A stretch of DNA of 64,000 nt from Lepus europaeus (taxonomy: Eukaryota; Chordata; Mammalia; Lagomorpha; Leporidae). Shown one piece after another: positions 1-12,837 of the stretch. How positions within the stretch are numbered: the first letter of the stretch is position 1; the number at the start of each line of letters is the position of its first letter. The position numbers were made by a program, and so were the translations under genes. The notes under the pieces are model-generated. The model worked only from the letters and a program-made list of their open reading frames with translations, did not search any database and had not been told where the DNA came from. The DNA is taken from NCBI RefSeq assembly GCF_033115175.1, contig NC_084831.1, forward strand, positions 43,432,002 through 43,496,001, in the 5' to 3' direction.

Positions 1-44
1 AGAGGGACAGGGCACAGAGCATACACAGGTTTTGAAGGCAGAGA

Positions 45-230
45 GATCTTGATTCAGTTCTAGATTTTGCAGCGTACTGTTTGTGTTAAGTGAGCAACTT
101 AATTCCTAAGGACCTCAGCTTATTTGTCTGTGCAACAGGGGCACTGATAATGCCTAGTTCACAGGGTAATCGTGAGAATGAAGTGAGATCATGAAAGCAC
201 TGAGCATAGAGCCAACATGGCAGCCGGTAC
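45..230 (+). repeat. MIR-like relic
   Basis: Diverged MIR core pattern: agttctag, then gtgagcaacttaattcc, then cctcagcttatttgtctg, then tgagaatgaagtgagatcatg. Confidence 0.6.
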
Positions 231-389
231 CACCATCAGCTCCCACCAGCCCTGTGGGAGGCAGGACTGGCCTCACTGACAGGTGGAAGTCTTTTACATA
301 AATGGCAACTGCTGTTTATTGTTATGACAAATGCTGATACGTGTGAAGTCTACAGGGATTCCAGGCATCCACAGTAAGAATGGCACCTC

Positions 390-650
390 TGAAGCTGGCA
401 CTGTGTCATAGTAGGTAAAGCTGCCATCTGCAGTGCTGGCATCCCATATGGATGCCAGTTCGAGATCCAGCTGCTCCACTTCTGATCCCACTCCCTGCTA
501 ACGTTCCTGGGAAAACAGCAAAAGATGGCCCAAATCCTTGGGCCCCTGTATGCATGTGGGAGACCTAGAAGAAGCTCCTGGTTCCTGGCTTCAGATCGGT
601 GCAGCTCCAGCCATTGCAGTCAATTAGGGAGTGAAGCAGCGGATAGAAGA

Positions 651-691
<41 letters not shown>

Positions 692-743
692 CTCCTTCTC
701 TGTGTAACTCTTTCAAATAAAATAAATAAATCTTTTTTAAAAA
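390..743 (+). repeat. C-repeat SINE with TSD
   Basis: Member of the tRNA-derived lagomorph C family: tRNA-like head (catcccatatgg, ggttcgagtcc-type B box), body with aagatggcccaagt and cctggcttcagat blocks, a (CT)n tract, then an A-rich tail with aataaa units. Target-site duplication aatggcacctc at 379-389 and 744-754. Confidence 0.93.
655..694 (+). repeat. (CT)n microsatellite in SINE
   Basis: A nearly pure CT-dinucleotide run, the expanded pyrimidine segment of the surrounding SINE. Confidence 0.85.
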
Positions 744-787
744 ATGGCACCTCCTCCAACTTCTGGTCTCTAAAGCCAGGGATAAGA

Positions 788-1105
788 GGGATTGGTGCTA
801 TGGCACAGGTTAAGCCTCTGCCTGTGGCATCGGCATCCCATATGGGCACTGGTTCTAGTCCAGGCTGCTCCTCTTCTGATCTAGCTCCCTGCTACTGCCT
901 GGGAAAGCAGTAGAAGATGGCCCAAGTGCTTGGGCCCCTGCACCTGTGTGGAGACCCAGAAGAAGCCTCCTGGCTCCTGGCTTTAGATTGGCACAGCTCT
1001 GGCTGTTGTGCCCATCTGGGGAGTGAACCATCAGATGGAAGACTTCTCTCTCTGCCTCTGCCTCTCTGTAACTCTGCCTTTCAAATAAATAAATAAAAAA
1101 AAACT
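788..1105 (+). repeat. C-repeat SINE
   Basis: Full-length copy with A-rich tail, immediately upstream of another copy in the same direction. Confidence 0.9.
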
Positions 1106-1115
1106 TTAATAAAAA

Positions 1116-1446
1116 GGGGGGACAGCGCTGTGGCATAACAGGTAGGGTCGCTGCTTGCGGTGCCAGCATCCCATAAGGGCACCAGTTCGACTCCCAGCTG
1201 TTCCACTTCCATCTAGTTCTCTGCTATGGCCTGGGAAAGCAGTGAAAGATGGCCCAGGTCCTTGGGCCCTGCACACACGTGGGAAGGCCCGGAGGAGGCT
1301 CCTGGCTCCTGGCTTCCGATCTGCACAGCTCCTGCCATTGCAGTCACCTGGGGAGTGGGCCACCAGATGGAAGACCTCTCTCTCTCTCTGCCTCCCCTTC
1401 TCTGTGTAACTCTTTCGGATAAATAAATAAATCTTAAAAAAAAAAA
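1116..1446 (+). repeat. C-repeat SINE
   Basis: Full-length copy beginning ggggacagcgctgtgg, with A-tail. Third of three head-to-tail copies in 1 kb. Confidence 0.92.
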
Positions 1447-1932
1447 GAGAGAGGAAGGGAGAGGCAGCAGAGAATCTCTCATGGCCTCTACACAACCACC
1501 GTCTGTCCTGGAGCCAGCTGTCTGCATTTTAATTTGTTTTGTGACATCTTTTACCTCTCTGTTCACGTCAATCATGGCAAGAAGCCCGAGCCTTCCAGGC
1601 CACCCCTGACCACTGGATTCTGATGTCCATATAGCTCAGTATATTTTCTTTTCTAACTGACTGCTCCTCTCCATACTGAAACCTTTTTCTGAACCCAAAA
1701 CTCAGTTGGTCATCAGAAAAATCTCTCTTGCTCAACCGGTCTGGATACTTCCTTCACCTCCTTGCTTAATTGAAAGCAGCCTTTCTCTGAGGACATGGCT
1801 TTCCCTAAAGCCTCCAAATTCCTGCCTCCTCTTTCATCGCCCTTGGGTCACCTACCAGAATTTGGGATAGATGTTGCTTCTCACCCCCTGTTTCCAGATC
1901 ATTCTCCTTCCCTCCTTCAGAGACTAAAACAA

Positions 1933-2279
1933 GGGGCTGGTGTTGTGGCATAGCAAGTAGAGCTGTCGCCTGTAATGCCAGCATCCCATATGGGCACTGG
2001 TTGGAATCCAGTCTGCTCCACTTCCAATCCAGCTCCGTACTAATGGCCTGGGAAAAGCAGCAGCAAATGGCCCAAGTGTTTGGGCCCCTGCTACCCACAT
2101 GGGATACTTGGATGAAGCTCCTGGCTCCTGACTTCAGTTGGACCCAGCACGGGCTGTTGCAGCCACCTGGGGTTATGAACCAGTGGATGAAAGTACACTC
2201 TTTCTCTCTCATCCACCCTCTCTGTAACTCTGACTTTCAAAATAAATAAATAAATCTCTTTTAAAGAAAAAAAAAAAAA
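1933..2279 (+). repeat. C-repeat SINE
   Basis: Full-length copy. The short direct repeat actaaaac before and after is a probable target-site duplication. Confidence 0.92.
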
Positions 2280-2591
2280 CTAAAACTAAATGCCTCCAGC
2301 TTTAAGTCTCATGCCATGAGATTATGCCACCCACTAATTCCCTTCTGACCAGTCAAGAGTTGCTGGTTCACTGTGCCTCTCTCCATAATTCTTGGTTATT
2401 TCAATATCCACATAGATGAGTCTTCCAAACAATTTCCAAACATTTCCAAGAACTCCTCTCCTCCAGGGATGCCGATCTCTAACCCTACCTCAGACATTCA
2501 CTCTCATCATTATCAACAGTAATTTCCAGACTCCCAACTCAGAGCAATATGCTCTTTCCAGCCCACTGTTGTTGAGCTTCCAGCCTGAACA

Positions 2592-2936
2592 CTTTTTTTT
2601 TTTTTTTTGGACAGGCAGAGTGGATAGTGAGAGAGAGAGACAGAGAGAAAGGTCTTCCTTTGCCGTTGGTTCACCCTCCAATGGCTGCCGTGGCCAGTTT
2701 GCTGCGGCTGGCGCACCACGCTGATCCGAAGGCAGGAGCCAAGTGCTTCTCCTGGTCTCCCATGGGGTGCAGGGCCCAAGCACTTGGGCCATCCTCCACT
2801 GCACTCCAGGGCCACAGCAGAGAGCTGGCCTGGAAGAGGGGCAACTGGGACAGAATCTGGTACCCCGACCGGGACTAGAACCCAGTGTGCCGGCACCGCA
2901 AGGCAGAGGATTAGCCTATTGAACCACGGCGCCGGC
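2592..2936 (-). repeat. C-repeat SINE, young subfamily
   Basis: Poly-T then gacaggcagagtgg-type start and a gccggcc end. TSD cctgaaca at 2584-2591 and 2937-2944. This subfamily has the aggctaatcctcc / accaacggcaaa signature instead of aggtaaagc / accagcggatgg. Confidence 0.92.
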
Positions 2937-3239
2937 CCTGAACAGTCTTCATACCCTGGCATCTCTCACTGTTCCAGAATGTCCTGTCCACCCTCACTGC
3001 CCAGCTTGACTTCTGTGGTCAGTCACGACCATGGCTCCCTTGCACATACCTCTGACTCCCCGGACCCTCTATTGCTTTGTCATAACTCACTCAGCAAAAA
3101 CTACACTTTCATTAAAGCCTGACTCTCTGCCTATTCTAAGCCTATATCCACAGAGCAAAACATGACTGGAGAAAAAACACACAACCACACTGTAGATTCA
3201 TGAAAATAGGAATTTAAATTTATGATCATTAATTTCAAG

Positions 3240-4660
3240 TGGAGCCTTAATGCCAATCAGTAATCAGATTGCTTCCCCTCGTCTATTCACTCCTCCACTT
3301 TCTTAGATGAGGCTCTCCTCTCTCCTCACATCTCAAAACTTCCTCCCCCATCCTCATCTCAGAAGATGACCTCGCTTCCTACTTCATCAGAAAATCATAG
3401 TCTCAAGCATGCTCACCGGCACCGGTAACTCCAAACTGCACTCAGGCTCCCAACCCTCTGCTTTTTTCCTCTGTAAATGTGGAGATGCAAGGCCCACGCT
3501 CCCAGCAAGGACTCACCCTCTCTGCATGTGATCCCACTCCCTCTCACCAGCTCAAGGATATTGTTTCAGCAATTCTCCTCTCTCCTATATCACATCAGTT
3601 TTGTGCTTTTGTTTCTTTGTTGGTTGCTTGGTTTGTTGATCTCCACTGGATTATTCCAGCAGCACACAAGCATGGATGTTTCTTCTCTCATCTTTAAAAT
3701 CAAAATCTTTCATGACTCACTTCTCAACTTCAGCTTTAGCTACCACTCCAATTATATTTCCTTTAGAGCAAAAATCCTAAAATGTACCATGTACTTTTTG
3801 TTATCTCTAATTTCTCTTTTCCCACCCTTATCAGGATTTCACCCCCGCCTCACTGTCAAAACAGCTGTATCAAGGTTTCAAACTCCATTTCACTAAGCCC
3901 AGAAGTTGATCCTCAGCCTTCATATTCATAACCTAGCAACCATATTCGGCACCGTTGATCTCTCCTTTCTCTGTAAAACTATCTTCATTTAGCTACCATG
4001 ACATCACACATTCCCTTTTCAACTGTTCTTTTTTAGTCTCCTCTGCTGATTGCTCCTCATCTTCCTAACATCTCAGTGTTGGGATATCTCCAGGCTCAGT
4101 CCTCGAACCTCCTCTTCCTATCTTCACCCTCTTCCTTGTTGATCTTACTTGTTCTCACGGTTTTTAAAACCATCAATCTGCAAGTGACTTACTAATTCAT
4201 TTCTGCAGCCAGAGCTTATGCCCTGACCTGCAGACCCAGTTCTCCAACTGCTTATTCTATATTCCTACTTGGTTATCTAATAGGCATCTCCAATTCTCCA
4301 ATTTAAAATAGCAAAATAGAGCCCATGACTGTCTCCCCAAATCTTGCTCTCCCTGCAATCTTCCCCAACTAGTGAACATCCTCTCCAAACTTCTAAACCT
4401 TGGGAATTATCCTTGAATGTTTCCTTCTTCTTCCTACCATATCCAATTCAAATCCTACCAACAATATTTTCAACATATACACAAAATCTGTCAACTTTCA
4501 GTACTACTGCTACCACCCACCCCAGTTCAAGTTACCATCATTTCTGGCCTCAGTTATTATAAATTCTAACTGGTTCTCCCTAGTTTTGCCTTTTGCTCTT
4601 CTTATTCGTGCAACAGGCATAATCTTGCCTCAGATAAATTCTATTAAATATTAAAATGTT
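3240..4660 (+). repeat. L2-like LINE relic
   Basis: Pyrimidine-rich sequence with L2 3'-end phrases such as gacccagttctccaactgct, tctccccaaatcttgctctc and gggaattatccttgaatg. No frame survives. Boundaries are approximate. Confidence 0.45.
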
Positions 4661-4752
4661 AGCAAATTCCAAAATGTTTGGAATTAGATAGTGGTGATAG
4701 TTACACAATTTTGCGAATACACTAAAAATAAAATCACTGAACTGTATACTTT

Positions 4753-5106
4753 TTTTTTTTTTTTTTTTTTTTTGACAGGCAGAGTGGACAGTGAGAGACA
4801 GAGACAGAGACAGAGAGAAAGGTCTTCCTTTTGCCGTTGGTTCACCCTCCAATGGCCGCCGCGGTAGCGCGCTGCGGCCGGCGCACCGCGCTGATCCGAT
4901 GGCAGGAGCCAGGTGCTTCTCCTGGTCTCCCATGGGGTGCAGGGCCCAAGGACTTGGGCCATCCTCCACTGCACTCCCGGGCCACAGCAGAGAGCTGGCC
5001 TGGAAGAGGGGCAACCGGGACAGGATCGGTGCCCCGACCGGGACTAGAACCCGGTGTGCCGGCGCCGCTAGGCGGAGGATTAGCCTATTGAGCCGCAGCG
5101 CCGGCC
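4753..5106 (-). repeat. Young C-repeat SINE with perfect TSD
   Basis: Near-consensus copy with a long T-tail. Exact 14-base TSD gaactgtatacttt at 4739-4752 and 5107-5120. Confidence 0.95.
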
Positions 5107-5136
5107 GAACTGTATACTTTAAAAGGACACAGTTTT

Positions 5137-5442
5137 GGGTCCAGGTCTATGGCGTGATGGGTAAAGCCACCATCGATATGGGCACCAGTTCAAGTCCCAG
5201 CTGCTCCACTTCTGATCCAGCTCCCTGTTAATGTGCCCAGGAAAGTAGTGGAAGATAGCCAAAGTGTTTGGGCCCCTGTACCCATGTGAGAGACCCAGTA
5301 GAAGCTCCTGACTTTGGATCGGCCCAGATCTGGCCATTGTGGCCATTTGGGAAGTAAACCAGCAGATGGAAGACCTCTTTCTCTCTCTCCCTCTCCCTCT
5401 CTCTCTAATTCTACTTTTCAAATAAATAAATAAATATTTTTA
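5137..5442 (+). repeat. C-repeat SINE with perfect TSD
   Basis: Inserted 30 bp from the previous copy, in the opposite direction. Exact 16-base TSD aaaaggacacagtttt at 5121-5136 and 5443-5458. Confidence 0.95.
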
Positions 5443-5765
5443 AAAAGGACACAGTTTTATGTTATATGAATTATATGTTGATAGAAAATAAGTTCTTCAA
5501 TGCAATGTGGTATCTTGGATTGGATCCTAGAATAGTAAAAGGACATTAGTGGAAAAAAATTAGTGAAATTTGAATAAAGTTTGCTATTTAGTTAATCAGA
5601 TTGTACCAACATTGATTTCTTAGTTTTAGCAATTTTGTCATCGTTATGTAAATGTGTTAACATTACAGAAACTGCGTAAAAGTTACATGAGAATTCTCTG
5701 TACTGCCATTGTAACATTTCTATACACCTAAAATTATATAAAATAAAGTGCTCATTTTAAAAATA

Positions 5766-6093
5766 TAGGTCTACATTTAGCCAAGCAGTTAAAACTCTGG
5801 TTAAGATGCCCATGTCCCCTACCAGAGTACCTGGACTCAATTCCCAGTTCTGGCTCCTGATTCCAGCTTCCTGATAAAGCAGACACTGGGAGACAGTGGT
5901 GATGGTTCCTATAGATAGTTGGGTTCCTGCTACCCACATGGGAGGCCTGGATTAAGTTCCTGGCTCCCAGCTTTGCCCCCAATCTGGCCCCAGCACAGTC
6001 GTAGCTTTTGTTGCACCTGGAAATGTGCTCACTCTTCCTTTCTCTCTTTCTGTAAAATCAATCAAATTTAAACAAAAAATAATAATAATAAAA
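5766..6093 (+). repeat. Old C-type SINE
   Basis: Older subfamily (ttaagatgcccatgtccc head, ggctcctgattccagcttcc body) with an (AAT)n tail. Confidence 0.8.
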
Positions 6094-6433
6094 GTCAGAC
6101 CCTGTCATTTCACTAGTCAATGCGTCACCAATATTTGTGCACATATTGTATCTTTCCTTCCCCCTCTACTACACTGAGTGCTTCCTTAGAGGTCGAGATA
6201 TTTTTTGACCAAGAAAACAGAACCTAACACAGCCAGGCACATAAAGGGTGTTCAAAAGCACAATTGTTTTTCTTTTCTTCTGCATGTGAACGCCTTCCCT
6301 TAAGTTCACCTGGGGAAAAGCTGCATTTATTAAGACCCAGATTAAATGTACCCCTCCTTTCTGAGTCTTTGGTAACTCCCAAGAAGAGGCAGCTGCTCTC
6401 TTCCATCTTCCTATAAATATTTTCTTCATCCCT

Positions 6434-6731
6434 TTAAATTTTTAAAAACTTATTATTACTTTTATTTGAGAGGCACAGAGACAGACAGAGAACTACCATT
6501 CAGTGGTTCATTTCCCAAATATCTACAACAGCCAGGGCCAGAGCCAAAAGCTAGGAATACAATCCAGGTCCCCTAAGTGAGTGGTAGGAACCCAGTTACT
6601 TGAACAATCACCACTGCCACCCAGGGTCGGCAATGGTGGGAAGCTGAAGCCAGGAGCCAGAGCTGAGAATCAAACTGAGGCACTCTGACATAGGATGTGG
6701 GCACCTTAACTGGGGTAAGTGCTTGCTTCCC
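6434..6731 (-). repeat. Old C-type SINE
   Basis: Starts acttattattacttttatttgagaggc and ends near the degenerate head at about 6731. Confidence 0.75.
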
Positions 6732-7865
6732 GCATTCCTTTATTATATCATCTATATTGTATTGTAGCTGTTCACTTGCCCTCTTATGACAGTGCCTGGT
6801 AATATTAGGTACAAGCTTATTGAGTGAATCAATGCACAAATCACTTCTAGATTCTCTCTTTTTTCTCCTCTGCCAATTTGGATGGAGGGAACAGGGTTGT
6901 GGCCCCAATGGATGTTTCTTGGAGGCCCCTTTAATAGTCAATGAAGATTACTGTGTACTAACAGGAACCTAGACGGTATAGAAAAAAAAGATTGTTGGTT
7001 AATTCATTTACAAATTACAAAGGCAGATGATGCTTGCAATTCTGATTGGACTTCCCATAGACTTTGTATTGGTTTTAAAAATCAGATTAAGTCTCCTGCA
7101 GCAGCTTGATCCCACAGGCTTTGGGGAGATGAAAGTGTCAGCATGCCTCTGCAGCCACAGCAGGAAACTTGTTGCCTAGAAAAATCAATTCTGATTATCA
7201 TAAGAGCCGAGCACAACATGGTGCACTCAGGAATTGTCTCCACATTCCTGGGGCCATAAGGACTTGTCAGAGCTCCAGTCTCCCAGTTCAGCCTCCAGAC
7301 TCCTCTGTGCTGCCCATAGGTCTCCAGCTTATGTTTAAGCAGTTGGATTTCACCCTCCTGAAGGTAGCAGGAGGAGATAGTGTCAGTTTGCCTGGGTTTG
7401 CATGTCTATCTGACTCCAGTAAAGTTTTGGCCAGCCCCACTTGCCTAAAGACATGTGCTTCACCCTAGTTTTTATAAGGAATGAAGCTGTCATGTTACTC
7501 ACCATCTCTGACTCCTGCAGCTATTGCTCAACTAATTCCAAAGTTAAGTGTAGAAGAAGAAGAGGGCCGTTTATGAACCTCATAGAAGCTTAACAAAAAT
7601 TATTTGCTGAATGTTTACTTTGTTCCAGTCACTATGTTGGTGCTTTGGATAAATTATTTCTTTCACCTTATCACCAACACAGCAAAACACATGGGCTATT
7701 TGGAGACACATAAGTGTCTTAGTACCAAGGATTTCAGAGGAGAAAGTTGAAGAGAAAGAAAGAAGAAGGAGAAGAGTGGTATCAGGACAGGCTCAGGAAA
7801 AAGGACAGTGACCTTTAAGTCCTTCACAAAGACAGACTTTTGAATCTGCAATACAAGAATGATGG
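6732..7865. other. RAB3B intron 2, no recognised feature
   Basis: Single-copy-looking intronic DNA. No exon, RNA gene or clear repeat recognised. A weak MIR-like phrase lies near 7600-7680. Confidence 0.5.
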
Positions 7866-8114
7866 AGGGGCCAGTGCTGTGGCATAGCTGCCATCTGCAG
7901 TGCCGGCATCCCATATGGGCGCTGGTTTGAGTCCCAGCTGCTCTACTTCTGATGCAGCTCTCTGCTATGGCCTGGGAAAGCAGTAGAAGTTGGCCCAAGT
8001 CCTTGTGTCCCTGCACTGGTGTGGGAGACACAGAAGAAGCTCCTGTCTCCTAGCTTCAGATAGGCACAGCTCCAGCCATTGCAACAATTTGAGGAGTGAA
8101 CCAATGGTTGGAAG

Positions 8115-8150
<36 letters not shown>

Positions 8151-8206
8151 CTGCCTCTCTGTAAATCTACCTTTCAAATAAATAAATAAATCTTAAAAAA
8201 AAAAAA
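7866..8206 (+). repeat. C-repeat SINE
   Basis: Full-length with a (CT)n tract and A-tail. A short deletion shortens the head. Confidence 0.92.
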
Positions 8207-8207
8207 A

Positions 8208-10008
8208 GAATTCTGGAGAAGCCAACCAGCCCATTTCCTAGTGTGTGTATAAGTAACCCAGATGTGAGACACACCTGACTTTCAAGCCTTCTAGATAGGC
8301 AGGTCACCAAAACAGCCTCACTGGTGACAGTAGGAAAGAAGAGACTCTGGCCTTCCACAACAGTGGACAGGGCCTACAGTGGGGTGTTGTGGTGAAGACT
8401 ACCAGCTGAGCTGGCCTGTTTAAGCAGTGAACAGAGTAGAGCCTGAAGCCCCACTGCAAGAGAGCCAAGGTACAGTTCAGGGGTTCCTGGGCTCTGAGTC
8501 CCAGTGCCTGAGATGGAGATCCTTCCCTTTAGGGTCTTGATCACAGATGAAGTGAGATCCTCTTTATGTGCACAGTGTATATCTCCCTGCTGAGTGTAAA
8601 TTCCATGTGAGCAGGACGGGTGATTTGTATCCCAAGCCTCCTACAATGTCTGACACAGAGTGAGCACCAGATACATGTATATTGAATGACTGAAATGTTT
8701 AAGTTTACCTTTTTGGCTCTACATAGATAACTTGACATCTCTGGCCTCAACCACCTATTCTATAGGGAAATAAGTACCTCCCCAAGTCAGAGGGAAGGTG
8801 TGAAGGACATAAAGAAAGATTTAAGGCACACACAAGAAGAGTTCGCATGGCTGCCAATATCCTCATGGTCCTTACTTGAGGCTTCCTAGTTCTCCAGGGA
8901 CATCCTCTTCCATGTCCTCATTTGATCATCACAGCAACCCATGAGGCAAGGAGGCTAGAGAAGATGATCTACGTGATAGCTGGGTAGGCAGGCCCATGGA
9001 AAGGAAGAGTAACCTGAATCACACAATGACTGCCGGAGAGAGGACCAGAACTCAGGACTCCAGGAGTCCTGGGTTCACCCAGTCCCCCACAGACGCCCAG
9101 ACTCTTCCCTTGACCAGCAACAGAACTGACAGCTCCTGCAATGAGCCCCACAGGGAGGCGGTTAGAAGCCCCTCCTGTTCTTCTCTTCCCATGGGTCTCT
9201 AGGAGTTGCTTGGCAACCAGCACTCCGCAGTCAGTGGCCACCAGTCGGTTCTGTTGCTGTGGAGTTACCAAGTCTCCCTCTGTTCACATTTGTGTGTGTT
9301 CTCACTCCCTTTTAATGAGACTTCTGCCCTAACCCCACCTCCTCAGAATGAGTTTCTTCTCTGGTCCACAATAATTAACCTCCCAGGAAACAGAGTGTAT
9401 ACTCAGGGACCTAGGTGGCAAGGGGCCCCAGGAAACAAGGAACACCCAAAACCCTTATGACCCAGCATCCCCTGGAGATGACAAAAACTCCTATTGTGGG
9501 TGGTCCTGCTCAGCAATGCCCATAACCTCCTCTTCCTTGTTCTCCACCTTCCACCCTGATGCTGACTTTCTGGAATCCCTCAAGAAAGACCAAATGAGTT
9601 GGAGGAATTTAACTGAACCCTCAATACTGTGCTGGGGAGTCACTGGATGCCATTCTAGCATCCCAGGAACCTCAGATGGGAAACCCTGGAATGGGACACC
9701 GTGACCCTTTGTGTGTGACCCAGGAGGCAGAGACATACTTTCCAGGCACGATACTGTAATATCACCCTCAATAAAGTTGTATATCCTTCACAGTTAAAGA
9801 TATTATCTACTCATAGAAGCTAAGTGACTTACCAAAGCTCACGTATCTCAAAAAGAAAAATCACAGAACTTTTGTATTCATTAGTATACCTAAGTAAATA
9901 CTTGTATATGTGTTCCTTCTTCTTTTATGATACATTGTTCATCAAATTCTGTAAATTCTAATCCTAAATCTCCCATTTCCATCCATTATCTCATTTTCGT
10001 CAGTCTTA
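8208..10008. other. RAB3B intron 2, mostly unassigned
   Basis: No exon seen. A minus-strand MIR-like relic is plausible at 8920-9065 (agcaacccatgaggcaagg, agaggaccagaactcagg), and another near 9795-9855. Confidence 0.45.
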
Positions 10009-10401
10009 GTGTTATGGACTGAATGTTTCTGTCCTCCTCGCCCAACTTCACATGTTGAGAGTCTAACCACCCAGTGACATGTGGAGATGAGGCCTCCAAG
10101 GAAGTTATCAAGATTAAATGAGGTCCTATAGCGAGGCCCCGATCCAACAAGATTAGTGTCATTATAAAAAGAAGCACCAAAGAATTCATGCTTTCTTCTG
10201 TGCCCATGTGTGAAGGGAAGGCCATATGACCACACAGTGAGAAGGCAGCTATCTACAACCCAAGAGGTGGGCCTTCCCCTCACATCCATCTACTGGCTCA
10301 CTGATTTTGGATTTCCAGCCTCCACGGCCATCAGACACAAATTTCAGTTGTTTAAGCCACTTAGGCTGTGGTATTTGTTATAATAGTCCATGCAGACAAA
10401 C
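10009..10401 (+). repeat. MLT1-type MaLR LTR
   Basis: Diagnostic phrases in order: gttatggactgaatgtttc, ttcacatgttgagagtcta, gtggagatgaggcctcc, cattataaaaagaag, gaaggcagctatctacaacc and gttgtttaagccactta. Ancient mammalian endogenous-retrovirus-like LTR. No coding part present. Confidence 0.85.
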
Positions 10402-10403
10402 AT

Positions 10404-10532
10404 GAGGATATTTCAAAAAAGTTCACAGAAAATGGAATTAAAAGACAAGTTTATTTTGATGCAAAAAATTTGAAATTCATGCATAACTTTTTTGATAATA
10501 TACATTTTCCATAAACTTGTTAAAGACCCCTC
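10404..10532 (+). repeat. Mariner-like MITE with inverted ends
   Basis: A ~125-bp element with ends aaaagttcacagaaaatgga and tccataaacttgttaaag as imperfect inverted repeats, and a centre tttattttgatgcaaaaaat. The same element recurs at 48.3-48.5 and 53.5/54.9 kb. No family name asserted. Confidence 0.65.
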
Positions 10533-10560
10533 ATATCCAAACCACTGATCTTTCTCTTCC

Positions 10561-10854
10561 TTTTTTTTAAAAAATTTATTTATTTATTTATTTATTTGGC
10601 AGAATGATAGAAGGAGAGACAGAGAACAAGGTCTTCCATCTACTGATTCACTCTCCAAATGGCCACAGTGAGATCTCCCATTTGGGTGGCAGGGGCCCCA
10701 GGCACTAGGGCCATCTTCCACTGCTGCCTCAGATGCACTAACAAGCAGGGAACTGGATCAGAAGCAGAGCAGCTGGGAGTCTAACTGGCACTCAGATATG
10801 GGATGCCAGTGTCATAAGCAATGGCCTAACCAGCTAAGCCACAATGCCAGCTCC
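10561..10854 (-). repeat. C-repeat SINE
   Basis: T-rich start with (ATTT)n and a degenerate head at 10854. Confidence 0.88.
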
Positions 10855-10911
10855 TTTTCTTCTTTTTTTCTATAGCTGGTCAATACTTTGTATATATGTT
10901 TATATACATAC

Positions 10912-10912
10912 A

Positions 10913-10944
<32 letters not shown>
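10912..10944 (+). repeat. (CA)n/(TA)n microsatellite
   Basis: About twelve CA units followed by TA units, directly next to a SINE tail. Confidence 0.92.
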
Positions 10945-10945
<1 letters not shown>

Positions 10946-11230
10946 AGTTTAGTTATTTATTTGAAAGTCAGAATTACAGAGAGCGAGCGAGCTTCCATCT
11001 GTGGTTCACTCCCCAAATGGCCACAACAGCCAGGGCTGGGCTAGGTCAAAGCCAGGAGCCAGGAGCTTCACCCAGGCCTCCCCTGTGGGTACACGTGAGC
11101 CATCTTCCACTGCCTTCCCAGACTCATTAGCCAGGAGTTGTATCAGAAATAGAGCAGCTGGGACTTGAACCGTATGGGATGCCGGCACAGCAGACTGCAG
11201 CTTAATCTACTATGCCACAGCAGTGGCCCC
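10945..11230 (-). repeat. C-repeat SINE
   Basis: Starts agttatttatttgaaagtca and ends ccacagcagtggcccc. Confidence 0.9.
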
Positions 11231-12041
11231 AATACAAATACATATTTAAAAAGCTTTATGAGATAAAATTGATATACTAAAAGTATACATATATAATATA
11301 TACATGCCATGAGCTTGGGTTCTTTGCTTCATTTCCATCTACTAGAGATTTTTATAAAATTTTTGCAAACCTGACTTTATGAAAACTTCCTATGGCTTCC
11401 CAAGGTCTCTATGATAGTGGTCTCCAGACTTCTACCCCTTTAAGTAAGAAAAACTTAGATATAGCATGCACAATCTATGCATATTTACTTAGGTTATATA
11501 TATATATCTATATATCTACTTCCATACAGAAATTAAAATATTTAAAAATGAAGTAAGAAATATCTAAATGTTTAAATTTTATTTTATGAACAGTATAGAA
11601 AACTATTTTTGGTATATTGAAGCCTACATGTATACACATGAAAACACTTTATTTATTTATTTATTTATTTTAGCAAAAGAAACCTGATTAACTAAGTCAG
11701 ACCTAATTAGATCATCATTGATTTTACTTTGAAGTGCGGCTAACAGTGAACTTGTGCTGGTCATTGGAAAAACATCAGTTCAGCCATTTTATTATGCTCA
11801 CTTGGGTTCACTATAATTAATATGGTCTTCAACCCAAAGGGCCCTTTATAGGACTTATTAAAAGCCACATATCCATTGTGAGTTTTCACTTAGCTAAAAC
11901 TAGATAGTGTAATCAATGAATCCACATAACCAGGCACGGGAAAGCCACAAGAGCTCAAAATAGGCTAGGCTGAAAATACACAAAGAGTGAGGGAGCCATC
12001 ACTGCCAAGCCCCTGGAAAGGCAGGATGGCTCCTCCGGTTA
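11231..12041. other. AT-rich intron, no recognised feature
   Basis: AT-rich DNA with short TA runs (about 11290-11310 and 11498-11516) and a (TTTA)n at 11649-11671. No exon seen. Confidence 0.5.
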
Positions 12042-12395
12042 AAGATTTTTTTTATTATTATTCATTTTATTTATTTGAAAGGCAGAATTACAGAGAGAGG
12101 GGAAGAGCCAGAGATAGAAAGAGAGGTCCTCCATCCATCCACTGGTTGACTCCCCAAATGGCCACCATAGCCAGGGTTGGGTCAGGCTGAACTTGGGAGC
12201 CTGGAGCCTCTTCCAGGTCTCCCACATGGGGTGCAGAGGCCCAAGCACTTGGGCCATCTTCTGCTGCTTTCCTAGGTGCGTTAGCAGGGAGCCAAACTGG
12301 AAGCAGACTTGCCAGAACTCAAACCAGCACCCATATGGGATGCCAGCAGCACAGGCCATGGCTTCACCTGCCATGCAACCATGCTGGCTGCCCCC
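12042..12395 (-). repeat. C-repeat SINE
   Basis: Full-length. The direct repeat aagattttt at both ends is a probable TSD. Confidence 0.9.
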
Positions 12396-12837
12396 TCAAG
12401 ATTTTTCAAGTATAAGATACGTGGGCTTCTAATACAGGGCTTGAATGAAGACATCTGTGTCAATCTACACACTAAATATTAGTAAAACATTTTATATTCA
12501 TAAATAAAAACAAGTTCTATTAATTTCCTCAGCTCCCTAAGGAGTCACCAGACATATATGCTATGGGTAATGACAAGAACCTTTTGTCTGGTGTGCAAGT
12601 TCCCCCTGATCCCCAGTCTGCTGCCTGCAGCCTCTATGGCAAATCTCCCTCTCAGCTCCCCCATCCTGTTCTTTCACAGCCCTGATTCTGTTCCACTCCC
12701 TGTGTCCCAGATACCACGTTCTCACACCCCTCTGTGCACTGGTTGCAAGGCTGACGTCAGACAACACAAATGAAAGCACTGGAAGACACTAGGTGAGTGA
12801 ATGGTTACTGCTGCTCACCATGACAGCTAAACTAGAT

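Larger units (their letters stand above)
4662..5490 (+). repeat. Old L1 3' end split by two SINEs
   Basis: Pieces 4662-4752, 5107-5136 and 5443-5490 join into the familiar old-L1 3' phrase (gatagtggtgatagttacac, then ctgaactgtatactttaaaa, then gttatatgaattatatgt). Confidence 0.65.
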
